Positions 16,513-23,889 of a DNA stretch of 39,121 nt are shown here, piece by piece. The DNA is from CAZLNO01 sp964561005 (GTDB lineage: Bacteria > Pseudomonadota > Alphaproteobacteria > Kiloniellales > Rhodovibrionaceae). Position 1 is the stretch's first letter, and every line of letters begins with the position of its first letter. Below the pieces are notes generated by a model. It saw nothing but the letters and a program-made list of their open reading frames with translations, was not told the origin of the DNA and did not search any database. The stretch lies in the NCBI GenBank assembly GCA_964561005.1, contig CAZLNO010000023.1, positions 1 to 39,121 on the forward strand. Reading direction: 5' to 3'. Made by a program: the position numbers and the translations under genes.

Positions 16513-17796
16513 TCAGAACGCCCACGTCAAGCCGCCGCCGATCTGCCATATCGAGCCTTCGGATTCGAAGCGGCCCGCCGTCTCCTCGCCGTCGAAGCCG
16601 TAGCCGCCGTTCACGTCGAAGCGCAGCGCGTCCAGCACCTGCACGCCCACGCCCACCGAGATGCTCTGGCGCCAGTAGCCGTCGGCGACCGTCGCCTGGG
16701 CAAGCTGCAGGAAGGTGGGCGTGACCGGCAGGCTGCCCGACTGGTCCGGCGCGGCGACGGTCTCCAGGTCGCCGAAGCTGGAGCCGAGGTCGTCCTCGTC
16801 CTTGAGGATGTTGGAGGAGTAGCTGTAGCCGCCGCGCAGCGTCACCGCGCCGATCCCCTCGCCGAAGCGGTGCTGCACCCCGACGGCGCCCAGGAACTGG
16901 TCGTCCCAGAACGAGGAATAGGTCTCCGCGCTCGACCAGTCCTTCCAGCGGAATTCCAGGGCGATCAGGCTGTCGGGCAGGATCGCCGGCGTGGTGGCGA
17001 TGCCGAGCTGGACCTCCTGGGGCTGCTCCAGCTCCAGATCGGTGAAGTCGTCCGGCGCCCGCTCGATCACCTGGTCGTAGGTGATCGACAGCGGCGCCTT
17101 GTAGGCCGCGCCCAGCACGACCGGCCCCAGGTCGTAGGTGGTACCGACCGCGCCGCTCACGCCGAAGTTGTTGACCGCACCGCCGCTGTTGGTGAGCCCG
17201 ATCTGCAGGCTGCCGATGCCCAGCGTCCCGACGGCGCCGACGCTCCAGGCGTCGGTCACCTGATAGGCCGCGCCGAAGTTGGCGCCGAAGATCTTGAGGT
17301 CGGAAATCAGGTTGGGCAGCCCCTCCACGTTGCGGAAGTCGCCGCCCAGCCCCGAGACCGCCGTGAAGCCGAACCCGGCCACGAGGTCGTCGCCGAAGCG
17401 GTGCAGCGCGGCCGCGTTCGGCGCCAGCGCGGCGTCCAGGCGGGAATCGTCGTCGAACGCCCCGGTCAGCGGCGCCTGGTCGGGCGGCCCGCCGAAGAGA
17501 TCGGTGGGCGGGCCGCTGGCGTCGAGGTCCGGGGAGACGAAGGCCGCCCCCAGCAGGAACTCGTTGCGCGCCCCGAGCTGCGTCAGCGTCGCCGGATTGG
17601 CGAACAGCATGCCGATGGCGTCCTGCGGCCGCGCGACGGCGACGCCCTCCATGCCGCCCGAGGCCGGGCCGAGCGTGGTGTCGAACTCGCTGCCCCGCGG
17701 CGCCGCCTCGCCGCCGGCCGGCGCCAGAGCCAACGCCAGAAAGGCGGCCAGAGTGCCCGTCGCAAGGCGGTTGGTGGCGCCGATGACTGCTCGCAT
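16513..17796 (-). CDS. FadL/OmpP1/TodX-type outer-membrane transport protein
   Basis: An outer-membrane beta-barrel of 427 residues, normal for the FadL family, which passes hydrophobic compounds such as long-chain fatty acids or hydrocarbons. The signal peptide has its hydrophobic core at about residues 11-27 and predicted cleavage near residue 31. The mature N-terminus has 'PASGGMEGVAVARPQDAIGM', then 'FANPATLTQLG', matching the conserved 'NPA' hatch region. The protein ends in Phe, as expected for barrel assembly by the Bam machinery. The ATG at 17796 follows a GGGGG site, which is preferred to an ATG at 17838. It precedes the Asp-nucleophile hydrolase gene by 154 bases, which fits uptake and breakdown of a hydrophobic substrate, but this pairing is only suggested by position. 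Confidence 0.87.
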   Translation of the reverse strand: MRAVIGATNRLATGTLAAFLALALAPAGGEAAPRGSEFDTTLGPASGGMEGVAVARPQDAIGMLFANPATLTQLGARNEFLLGAAFVSPDLDASGPPTDLFGGPPDQAPLTGAFDDDSRLDAALAPNAAALHRFGDDLVAGFGFTAVSGLGGDFRNVEGLPNLISDLKIFGANFGAAYQVTDAWSVGAVGTLGIGSLQIGLTNSGGAVNNFGVSGAVGTTYDLGPVVLGAAYKAPLSITYDQVIERAPDDFTDLELEQPQEVQLGIATTPAILPDSLIALEFRWKDWSSAETYSSFWDDQFLGAVGVQHRFGEGIGAVTLRGGYSYSSNILKDEDDLGSSFGDLETVAAPDQSGSLPVTPTFLQLAQATVADGYWRQSISVGVGVQVLDALRFDVNGGYGFDGEETAGRFESEGSIWQIGGGLTWAF

Positions 17797-18045
17797 TTCA
17801 ATGCCCCCGTTCGCTTCCCCCGTGCCACGGCGCCCCACGCCGCGGTTACCCGGCGAACCATTGCATTTTGGTTATTAAATGGACGTTAATTCCCTTGCAT
17901 GTAGTCGTATTCGCGAAGTCTGCGGAGGTGTTGACTGCAAGCAGTCCGGCGCGGACGCTGCATTGCCGCGGAGCCGGTCGGCGGGCGACTGCCGGGCGGC
18001 CAGGGCGCGGCCCCGACAGTCGCGGACGGCGGAACGGGGACGGCG
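17797..18045. promoter_or_regulatory. AT-rich divergent intergenic region
   Basis: This 249-bp gap separates the divergent FadL-type and DUF3179 genes. The part at 17863-17925 is clearly AT-richer than its surroundings and is the likely seat of promoters for one or both genes. I could not fix convincing -35/-10 hexamers. GGGGACGG just before 18046 is the probable ribosome binding site of the DUF3179 gene. Confidence 0.4.
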
Positions 18046-19359
18046 ATGACAATCGTGGTGAACATCCTCCTTTATGTGGCCGGGATGGGCGCGCTGCTGC
18101 TCATCTTCCTGCCGTTCTCGCCAATGACGATCGACCTGCTGCCGCTCTCGCGCGCGGCGATGCTGGCGATCTATCGCCGGCGCCGCTGGCTGTGGAGCCT
18201 GGCGGGCGTCTGCCTGGGCGTGCTGCTGCTGCGCGGCGCCGCCGGGACCTTTGGAGCCGCGGCCGGGGCGGGAGCGATCGTCGGGACGGCCGGCCCGGCC
18301 TGGTTCTGGCTGACCGTGGCGAGCGGGGCGCTGATGGCGGTGATGTTCTGGAGCGGCTACGTGCCCTACATCATGACGCCGCCGAGGGACCGGGAGGTGC
18401 TGGCCGCCGCCGAGGCCGACCGCCTGCTGCGCCCGGAGTCCAGCGTGCTGGGGCTGGTCCACGAGGGCGAGGCGCGGGCCTATCCCCGCGACCTGATCGC
18501 CCGCCCGCACTACCTGAACGACCAGGTCGGCGGCACGCCGTTCACCATCTCCTACTGCATCCTGTGCAACAGCGCGGTGGCGCTGAAGGCGGAGATCGGC
18601 GGACGTCCGCTGAACCTGCGCTCGCTGACGGCGTTCAACAACAACATCATCTACCACGAGCCGGAGCGCGGAAACTTCATCCAGCAGCTCGACGGCAAGG
18701 TGATCGACGGACCGGACGCCGGCGCGGAACTGGAGGCCCGGCCGCTGCTGATCACCACCTGGGCCGAGTGGAAGGCCCTGCATCCGGATACCAGGGTGCT
18801 CTTCGCGCCGCCACGGGGCCTGCGCGACCGCATGGTGGACGCCATGCTGCAGTGGATGATCCCGGTCGACAAGCTGGCCCGCCGCAGCACCCCCTGGCAC
18901 CGGCTGCAGGAGGGCGAGCTGGACACCCGCCTGCCCGCGATGTCCTTCGTCTTCGGCGCCGAGCACGGCGGCGAGCGCTGCGCCTACCCGCTCGACGCCC
19001 TGGGTCGGTCCGGGGTGTTGCAGGACGAACTGGGCGGCGAGCCGGTGGTCGTGCTTTACGACGCCGCGCACGACCTGGGCTCGATGTTCTCGCGGCGGCT
19101 GGACGACCGGACGCTCGACTTCGCGCCGGAGGGCGGGCGCACGGACGGCGTGGTGGCGCGGGACGAAGAGACCGGCTCCCTCTGGGACGTGCACGGCGCC
19201 TGCCGCGAGGGCGCCCTGGCCGGCCGCCAGCTGCGCGAACTGCCGCATTTCAACAAGCTGTTCTGGTTCAGCTGGGCCGCCTTCAAGCCCGGCACCCGGA
19301 TTCACGACGGCAACGGCACGGGCGAGCCGGCCGGACCGGGCGGCCAGCGGGCCTCCTAG
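18046..19359 (+). CDS. DUF3179 domain-containing membrane protein
   Basis: 437 residues with hydrophobic segments at about 4-24, 48-65 and 80-108, followed by a large soluble domain. 'YCILCNSAVAL' (about 170-180), preceded by 'LNDQVGGTPFTISY', and later 'LTAFNNNIIYHEPERGNF' match the conserved signatures of DUF3179, a family with no established biochemical function. The C-terminal 'GSLWDVHGACREGALAGRQL' is also family-like. The soluble part is probably periplasmic, inferred from the membrane segments. It converges on the next gene with only 13 bases between stops. The ATG follows GGGGACGG. Confidence 0.85.
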   Translation: MTIVVNILLYVAGMGALLLIFLPFSPMTIDLLPLSRAAMLAIYRRRRWLWSLAGVCLGVLLLRGAAGTFGAAAGAGAIVGTAGPAWFWLTVASGALMAVMFWSGYVPYIMTPPRDREVLAAAEADRLLRPESSVLGLVHEGEARAYPRDLIARPHYLNDQVGGTPFTISYCILCNSAVALKAEIGGRPLNLRSLTAFNNNIIYHEPERGNFIQQLDGKVIDGPDAGAELEARPLLITTWAEWKALHPDTRVLFAPPRGLRDRMVDAMLQWMIPVDKLARRSTPWHRLQEGELDTRLPAMSFVFGAEHGGERCAYPLDALGRSGVLQDELGGEPVVVLYDAAHDLGSMFSRRLDDRTLDFAPEGGRTDGVVARDEETGSLWDVHGACREGALAGRQLRELPHFNKLFWFSWAAFKPGTRIHDGNGTGEPAGPGGQRAS

Positions 19360-19372
19360 CCGGTCGGCGGGT

Positions 19373-20122
19373 CTAGAACGGCTCGAAGTGCGGCACGTTC
19401 GAGGGGACAGCCGTGGCCTTCATGCGGGCGACCCGCTCCCCGCGCGTCTCCCCGCAGGCGATGCTCTTCAGGATGAAGGCGTCGAGCGGCGCCTCGGGCG
19501 CCAGCCGCCGGCGCAGCAGCTCCAGCGTCTGCTCCTGGCTGTGCGCCCGGTGCGGACGCGCCTCCGCCGGCACCGCGGCCAGCGCCAGCGGCCGGCCGGC
19601 GTCGGCCAGGCAGCCGTGGTTCGAGAGGTACATCGTGATGCGCTCGCGCAGCCCGCGCGGCCCCGCCTCCGCGGCGGCCTCGACGCCCTTGAGGTGGCCG
19701 AAGCCGTAGTTGCCCTCGGTCTCGTGCATGCGTTCGAGCTGGGCGTCGTCCAGCCAGTTGACCGCCACGCGCACCCGGCAGCCGGCCGCGGCGTGCAGCG
19801 TCGAGGTCACGGCGCCGTAGCCGGCGATGTGCGCGGAGTAGACGACGTCATAGTCGTGCAGCCAGACGAAGGTGACGGGAATCTCGCTGTGCTTGCCGCT
19901 CAGGTGCCCGAACTTGCGCGCGAGCTGTTCCGGCGAGCGGTTGGAGCCGTGCGCGATCACCGGCGTGCGGCCGCGGAAATCCGCGTCGTCGATGGCGTGC
20001 ACCGCGCCGTCGCGGAAAAGGTAGGATTCCGCGGGCGCCGGATAGGGATAGCCTTTCGCGAGCGCCAGGCGCGCCGCCGTATCGGCGGGCAGGGCCCAGC
20101 CCTGGCCGGGAGGGTGCGTCAT
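19373..20122 (-). CDS. Gamma-glutamylcyclotransferase-like protein
   Basis: 249 residues. 'VIAHGSNRSPEQLARKF' near residue 55 resembles the YGSN loop that binds the gamma-glutamyl group in the GGCT-like fold, and 'ERMHETEGNYGFG' could supply the acidic catalytic residue. It differs from classic ChaC and GGCT proteins in having long flanking segments and His in place of the loop Tyr, so its substrate is uncertain. The ATG at 20122 comes 13 bases after the DUF4170 stop, so both are probably on one transcript. A longer frame to 20395 is rejected because it would overlay the DUF4170 gene. Confidence 0.65.
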   Translation of the reverse strand: MTHPPGQGWALPADTAARLALAKGYPYPAPAESYLFRDGAVHAIDDADFRGRTPVIAHGSNRSPEQLARKFGHLSGKHSEIPVTFVWLHDYDVVYSAHIAGYGAVTSTLHAAAGCRVRVAVNWLDDAQLERMHETEGNYGFGHLKGVEAAAEAGPRGLRERITMYLSNHGCLADAGRPLALAAVPAEARPHRAHSQEQTLELLRRRLAPEAPLDAFILKSIACGETRGERVARMKATAVPSNVPHFEPF

Positions 20123-20135
20123 GTCCGGAACGGGC

Positions 20136-20348
20136 TCAGTCGGTGCAGCGCGGCGGCTCGTCCGGGTCCATCCGCTCGATGCGATAGCGGGTGTGCGCGT
20201 CGTCGACCGACTGCCAGGCGTGCTTGGCCCATTCCTTCCGGGCGTCCTCGTAGGTGTCGAAGGGGCCGTACCACTCCTCGTCACCATGAATGACGTCGTG
20301 GAAGGTGGTGTCGTTGTACTCGCCGCCGACGACCCAGAACTGCTGCAT
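20136..20348 (-). CDS. DUF4170 small protein
   Basis: A 70-residue soluble protein, acidic and aromatic-rich, with 'FWVVGGEYNDTTFHDV' at the N-terminus and 'GPFDTYEDARKEWAKHAWQSVDDAHTRYRI' type composition after it, characteristic of DUF4170, a small family found in alphaproteobacteria. Function unknown. The ATG at 20348 has a GGACGGGG stretch ten or so bases upstream. It is divergent from the ubiD-like gene; the 230-bp region between them should hold both promoters. It leads into the gamma-glutamylcyclotransferase-like gene. Confidence 0.85.
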   Translation of the reverse strand: MQQFWVVGGEYNDTTFHDVIHGDEEWYGPFDTYEDARKEWAKHAWQSVDDAHTRYRIERMDPDEPPRCTD

Positions 20349-20578
20349 AGTCGAAACCCCGTCCTTGCGTCTTCGCGGTGCTTCCCCTTATGCACCTAGG
20401 GCATATCCCAACTTGCTTCAACGAATCGTGGCATGCCCTTTCTTACAGTGTTCTTAAACCCGCGCGCCGGAATATGCCCTGAAATCGTCGGATTTCCGCC
20501 TGTATGCGCCCTTGCGGCCCGGCACGCCCTGTCACATGGTCGCATGCCAGCCTTACTCTCACTGCATGGATAGCGCCG

Positions 20579-22093
20579 ATGCCGTTTTCCTCCCTGCGCG
20601 ACTTCCTCGACCTGCTGGCGCGGCGCGGCGCGCTCAGCCGGGTGCGCGCGCCGGTCTCGCCCGAGCTGGAGATGACCGAGATCCAGACCCGCCTGCTGGC
20701 CGAGGGCGGGCCGGCGGTGCTGTTCGAGAACGTCCGCGCCGCCGACGGCCGCGCCTGGGAGATGCCCGCCCTGGCCAACCTCTTCGGCACGGTCGAGCGG
20801 GTGGCGCTGGGCATGGACCGCACGCCGGCGCAACTCCGCGAGGTGGGCGAGACCCTGGCCTTCCTGCGCCAGCCGGAGCCGCCCGGCGGCCTGCGCGAGG
20901 CCTGGGACAAGCTGCCGCTGCTGCGCACCGTGATGGCGATGCGCCCGCGCGGCGTGTCCCGCGCGCCCTGCCAGGAGGTGGTGCTGCAAGGCGGCGACAT
21001 CGACCTGTCGCAACTGCCGGTCCAGACCTGCTGGCCGGGCGAGCCCGCGCCGCTGATCACCTGGCCGCTGGTGGTGACGCGGGGACCGGACAAGGGCCGG
21101 CGCGAGGACAGCTTCAACCTCGGCATCTATCGCATGCAGGTGACCGGTCGCGACCAGACGCTGATGCGCTGGCTGAAGCACCGCGGCGGCGCCCAGCACC
21201 ACGCCCGCTGGAAGCGCGCCGGCAAGACCGGGCCGTTGCCGGCCGCGGCGGTCATCGGCGCCGATCCCGGCACCATCCTGGCGGCGGTGACGCCGGTGCC
21301 GGACACGCTGTCGGAGTACCAGTTCGCGGGGCTGCTGCGCGGCAAGCGCGTGGAACTCGTGGACTGCAAGACGGTGCCGCTGAAGGTGCCGGCCGAGGCG
21401 GAGATCGTGCTGGAGGGCCATGTCAGCCTGGACGATTACGGAGACGAGGGGCCCTACGGCGACCACACCGGCTACTACAACGCCGTGGAGCCCTTTCCGC
21501 GCTTCCACGTCACGGCCATCACGCGCCGGCGCGATCCGATCTATCTCACCACCTTCACCGGCCGTCCGCCGGACGAGCCCAGCGTCCTGGGCGAGGCGCT
21601 GAACGAGGTGTTCATCCCGCTGCTCCAGCAGCAGTTCCCCGAGATCGTCGACTTCTGGCTGCCGCCGGAGGGTTGCAGCTACCGCGTCGCCGTGGCGTCG
21701 ATCCGCAAAGCCTACCCCGGCCACGCCAAGCGCATCATGATGGCGGTGTGGAGCTATCTGCGGCAGTTCATGTACACCAAGTGGGTCATCGTGGTGGACG
21801 CGGACATCGACGCCCGCGACTGGAAGGACGTGATCTGGGCCATCTCGACGCGCATGGACCCCGCGCGCGACGTGACGCTGATCGAGAACACGCCGATCGA
21901 CTACCTGGACTTCGCCAGCCCCGAGAGCGGCCTGGGCAGCAAGATCGGCCTGGACGCCACCGACAAGTGGCCGCCGGAGACGCACCGCGAGTGGGGCCGC
22001 CAGATCCGCATGGACGAGGCGACCATCGAGACCGTCACCCGCAAGTGGGGGGACTACGGCCTGCCTGGCAGCGGCAAGCCGATCTGGAAGTGA
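20579..22093 (+). CDS. ubiD: UbiD-family prenylated-FMN-dependent decarboxylase
   Basis: A 504-residue cytoplasmic enzyme, typical in length for UbiD, which decarboxylates 3-polyprenyl-4-hydroxybenzoate in ubiquinone synthesis with a prenylated FMN cofactor made by UbiX. Conserved stretches include 'EGPYGDHTGYY' at about 290-300 (the acidic residue of the active-site loop), 'FHVTAITRRRDPIY', and 'SPESGLGSKIGLDATDKW' near the C-terminus, which fits UbiD proper. The ATG at 20579 begins 'MPFSSLRDFL', the normal UbiD start; the frame is open upstream to 20504 without family similarity. Other UbiD-family members act on different aromatic acids, so the ubiquinone role is likely rather than certain. 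No ubiX is nearby. Confidence 0.88.
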   Translation: MPFSSLRDFLDLLARRGALSRVRAPVSPELEMTEIQTRLLAEGGPAVLFENVRAADGRAWEMPALANLFGTVERVALGMDRTPAQLREVGETLAFLRQPEPPGGLREAWDKLPLLRTVMAMRPRGVSRAPCQEVVLQGGDIDLSQLPVQTCWPGEPAPLITWPLVVTRGPDKGRREDSFNLGIYRMQVTGRDQTLMRWLKHRGGAQHHARWKRAGKTGPLPAAAVIGADPGTILAAVTPVPDTLSEYQFAGLLRGKRVELVDCKTVPLKVPAEAEIVLEGHVSLDDYGDEGPYGDHTGYYNAVEPFPRFHVTAITRRRDPIYLTTFTGRPPDEPSVLGEALNEVFIPLLQQQFPEIVDFWLPPEGCSYRVAVASIRKAYPGHAKRIMMAVWSYLRQFMYTKWVIVVDADIDARDWKDVIWAISTRMDPARDVTLIENTPIDYLDFASPESGLGSKIGLDATDKWPPETHREWGRQIRMDEATIETVTRKWGDYGLPGSGKPIWK

Positions 22094-22182
22094 CGCGCCT
22101 GCCGGCGCGTCCCCCACCCTGGCCCTCCCCCAAGGGGGAGGGGACGCTGTCATGAAGGCCTCGAATTTGTCCCTTCCCCCTT

Positions 22183-22359
22183 GGGGGAAGGTTAGGATGG
22201 GGGAAGGTTAGGATGGGGGANNNNNNNNNNNNNNNNNNNNNNNNNNNNNNNNNNNNNNNNNNNNNNNNNNNNNNNNNNNNNNNNNNNNNNNNNNNNNNNN
22301 NNNNNNNNNNNNNNNNNNNNTGGGGGAAGGTTAGGATGGGGGAAGGTTAGGATGGGGGA
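22183..22359. repeat. Tandem array of a 16-bp unit interrupted by an assembly gap
   Basis: The unit GGGGGAAGGTTAGGAT occurs at 22183-22198 and 22199-22214 on the left of the gap and at 22322-22337 and 22338-22353 on the right, with partial units (GGGGGA) at both edges. The identical repeat on both sides explains why assembly stopped here. The real copy number is unknown. Confidence 0.85.
22221..22320. other. Assembly gap (100 N)
   Basis: Exactly 100 ambiguous bases, the conventional placeholder for a gap of unknown length, inside the 16-bp tandem array. Confidence 0.98.
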
Positions 22360-22439
22360 CGCGCGCCAGCGCGTCACTTCGGGGGAGGACCAGGGTGGGG
22401 GACGCGGCGCCAGCCGCGTCATCTGCGCGCCCTCACGGC

Positions 22440-23786
22440 CTACCCCACCTGCCGCGCCTCCTCGTAGCCCACCCGCGCCCGCGGCTCGGCGAAGCCGGCG
22501 GAGGCCAGGTCCTGGCGCACGATGGGCAGGATGTCGTGGCGCCCCACCCGCCGCGCGGCGTCGGCCAGCAGCAGGAAGAAGAGGTCGCGCTGGGCATGGC
22601 TGCCGCCCATCTGCCAGAGCATCCGCCGCGCCGGGAACAGCAGGTCGACGACGCGCCGGTAGTCCGCCTTGCGGTGGGCGATGGCCGCCTCCGCCGCCGG
22701 CACGGCCGCCGTGGCGTAGCGCGGACCCAGCGTGCCGCTGTCCTCGGCGGCGAAGTCGCGCATCTTGCGCACCAGCGTCCCGGCCTCCAGGAAGTGCCCG
22801 GCGGCGGCCAGGATGGCGGCGAAGTGGGCGCTGGTGAAGGGGCTCGTGTGGTCGTCCAGGCGCTGTCGCGCCAGCTCGGCCATCTCGTCCCAGCGGTGGC
22901 CGACGTCGACGCCCAGGATCTCCAGGCGCAGCAGCATCGAGGCGCCGTTCTGCAGATCGATATAGAGGTCCGGCACCGACTGCAGCAGCGGCAGGTCGCG
23001 GTTGCGGATGTAGTCGTCGTGGATGGCCAGCGCGGCCCCGGGCTCGCGGCGCTCCAGGTGGAACAGCGCGCGGTGCCACCAGAGGTGCAGCGCCATCTGG
23101 TTCGCCTCGGCCCAGTGCTGCTTCAGCCCGTCCAGCCACTGCACGCCGTCGGCGTGGCGGCCCTGCATGAAAAGCACGTGCGCCACGGCATGCGCGCCCC
23201 AGACGTCGGTGGGATCGCGCTCGACGGCCTCGCGCCCGATCCGCTCGGCGGCGTCGAAGTGCTGCGTTTCCTCCAGGTCGAAGGCGCGGCAGGCAAGGAA
23301 GATACCGTAGTCCGGCACCTCGGGCGTCCACTCCGGCGCGACGCGGGCGGAGATGTCGACCGACCAGGCCATCTCGCCCAGCCAGAACAGCTCCAATTGC
23401 GCCAGCCGCTGGGCCAGCAGGTCGGTGGGATGCTGCGCCAGGATGGTCTCGTAGATCGCCACGGCCTCGGCGATGCGCCCCGCGGCCGAGGCCTCCAGCG
23501 CCGCCACGTAAAGCCGTTCGCGCGCGCTCGGCCCGTCGCCGGCGGCTTGCGCGGCCTGCAGCATCTGGTCGATCTTCGGCTTCAGCCGGCTGTCGCGCGC
23601 GCCGTGCAGCAGCAGCCCGCCGATCGCCTGCGCCAGCGCGCAACCCGGATCGGCCTTCAGCGCCGCCTTGATCTCCGGCACGACGGCCGCGCGCCAGTGC
23701 AGGAAGTTGTGCACCGCCCGGTCCAGCGCCGCCGCCGCCTCGGCGCTCTCGGTGGTGACGGGAAAGCCGCGGGAATCGTGGTGCAT
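22440..23786 (-). CDS. TTC38-like tetratricopeptide repeat protein
   Basis: A soluble protein of 448 residues built of helical TPR-like repeats. The pattern 'ARERLYVAALEASAAGRIAEA', 'ILAQHPTDLLAQRLAQ', 'DPTDVWGAHAVAHVLFMQGRH' and 'LHLWWHRALFHLE' closely follows the TTC38 family known from eukaryotes and many bacteria, in which function is unknown. No signal peptide. The ATG at 23786 has GCAGGAGCG upstream and is preferred to an earlier in-frame GTG/ATG that lies inside a palindromic repeat. It is the last gene of the long leftward block that starts with coxB, separated from the carboxypeptidase gene by that repeat, so it may be a separate unit. Confidence 0.82.
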   Translation of the reverse strand: MHHDSRGFPVTTESAEAAAALDRAVHNFLHWRAAVVPEIKAALKADPGCALAQAIGGLLLHGARDSRLKPKIDQMLQAAQAAGDGPSARERLYVAALEASAAGRIAEAVAIYETILAQHPTDLLAQRLAQLELFWLGEMAWSVDISARVAPEWTPEVPDYGIFLACRAFDLEETQHFDAAERIGREAVERDPTDVWGAHAVAHVLFMQGRHADGVQWLDGLKQHWAEANQMALHLWWHRALFHLERREPGAALAIHDDYIRNRDLPLLQSVPDLYIDLQNGASMLLRLEILGVDVGHRWDEMAELARQRLDDHTSPFTSAHFAAILAAAGHFLEAGTLVRKMRDFAAEDSGTLGPRYATAAVPAAEAAIAHRKADYRRVVDLLFPARRMLWQMGGSHAQRDLFFLLLADAARRVGRHDILPIVRQDLASAGFAEPRARVGYEEARQVG

Positions 23787-23819
23787 GATGGCGCTCCTGC
23801 AAACGGTGTCGCCCGTGAA

Positions 23820-23889
23820 GTAGGGTGGCTTCGCGAAGCAAGCCACCACCGGATTGGCGGCTTGCGCCTTCGGCGCGAAGCCGCCCTAC
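23820..23889. repeat. Dispersed palindromic element between the M32 and TTC38-like genes
   Basis: GTAGGGTGGCTTCGCG at 23820-23835 pairs with CGCGAAGCCGCCCTAC at 23874-23889 with one mismatch. Each half also folds on itself: GGTGGCTT/AAGCCACC on the left, GGCGGCTT/AAGCCGCC on the right, the latter with an inner GCGCC-TTC-GGCGC stem. The stop codon of the M32 gene lies within the right arm. It may serve as a terminator or as a transcript-stabilising hairpin. Confidence 0.7.

Larger units (their letters stand above)
22093..22419. repeat. Repeat region bracketed by inverted 39-bp arms
   Basis: The left arm (22093-22131) begins at the last base of the ubiD stop codon. The right arm (22381-22419) is its reverse complement with a few mismatches. 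Each arm holds a GC-rich hairpin (ACGCG...GCGT) followed by CCCCCACCCTGG. Between the arms lie another palindrome of CCCTCCCCC/GGGGGAGGG type, the 16-bp tandem array and the assembly gap. Such elements are common intergenic repeats in alphaproteobacteria. No gene is supported in this interval. Confidence 0.7.

Noticed and set aside
20123..20395. N-terminal extension of the gamma-glutamylcyclotransferase-like gene
   Set aside because: The extension is Thr/Ser/Arg-rich and overlays the DUF4170 gene in another frame. The ATG at 20122 just after the DUF4170 stop is preferred.
22183..22359. CRISPR-like regular repeats
   Set aside because: The 16-bp units are contiguous, without spacers, and no cas genes are present. 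This is a simple tandem array at an assembly gap.
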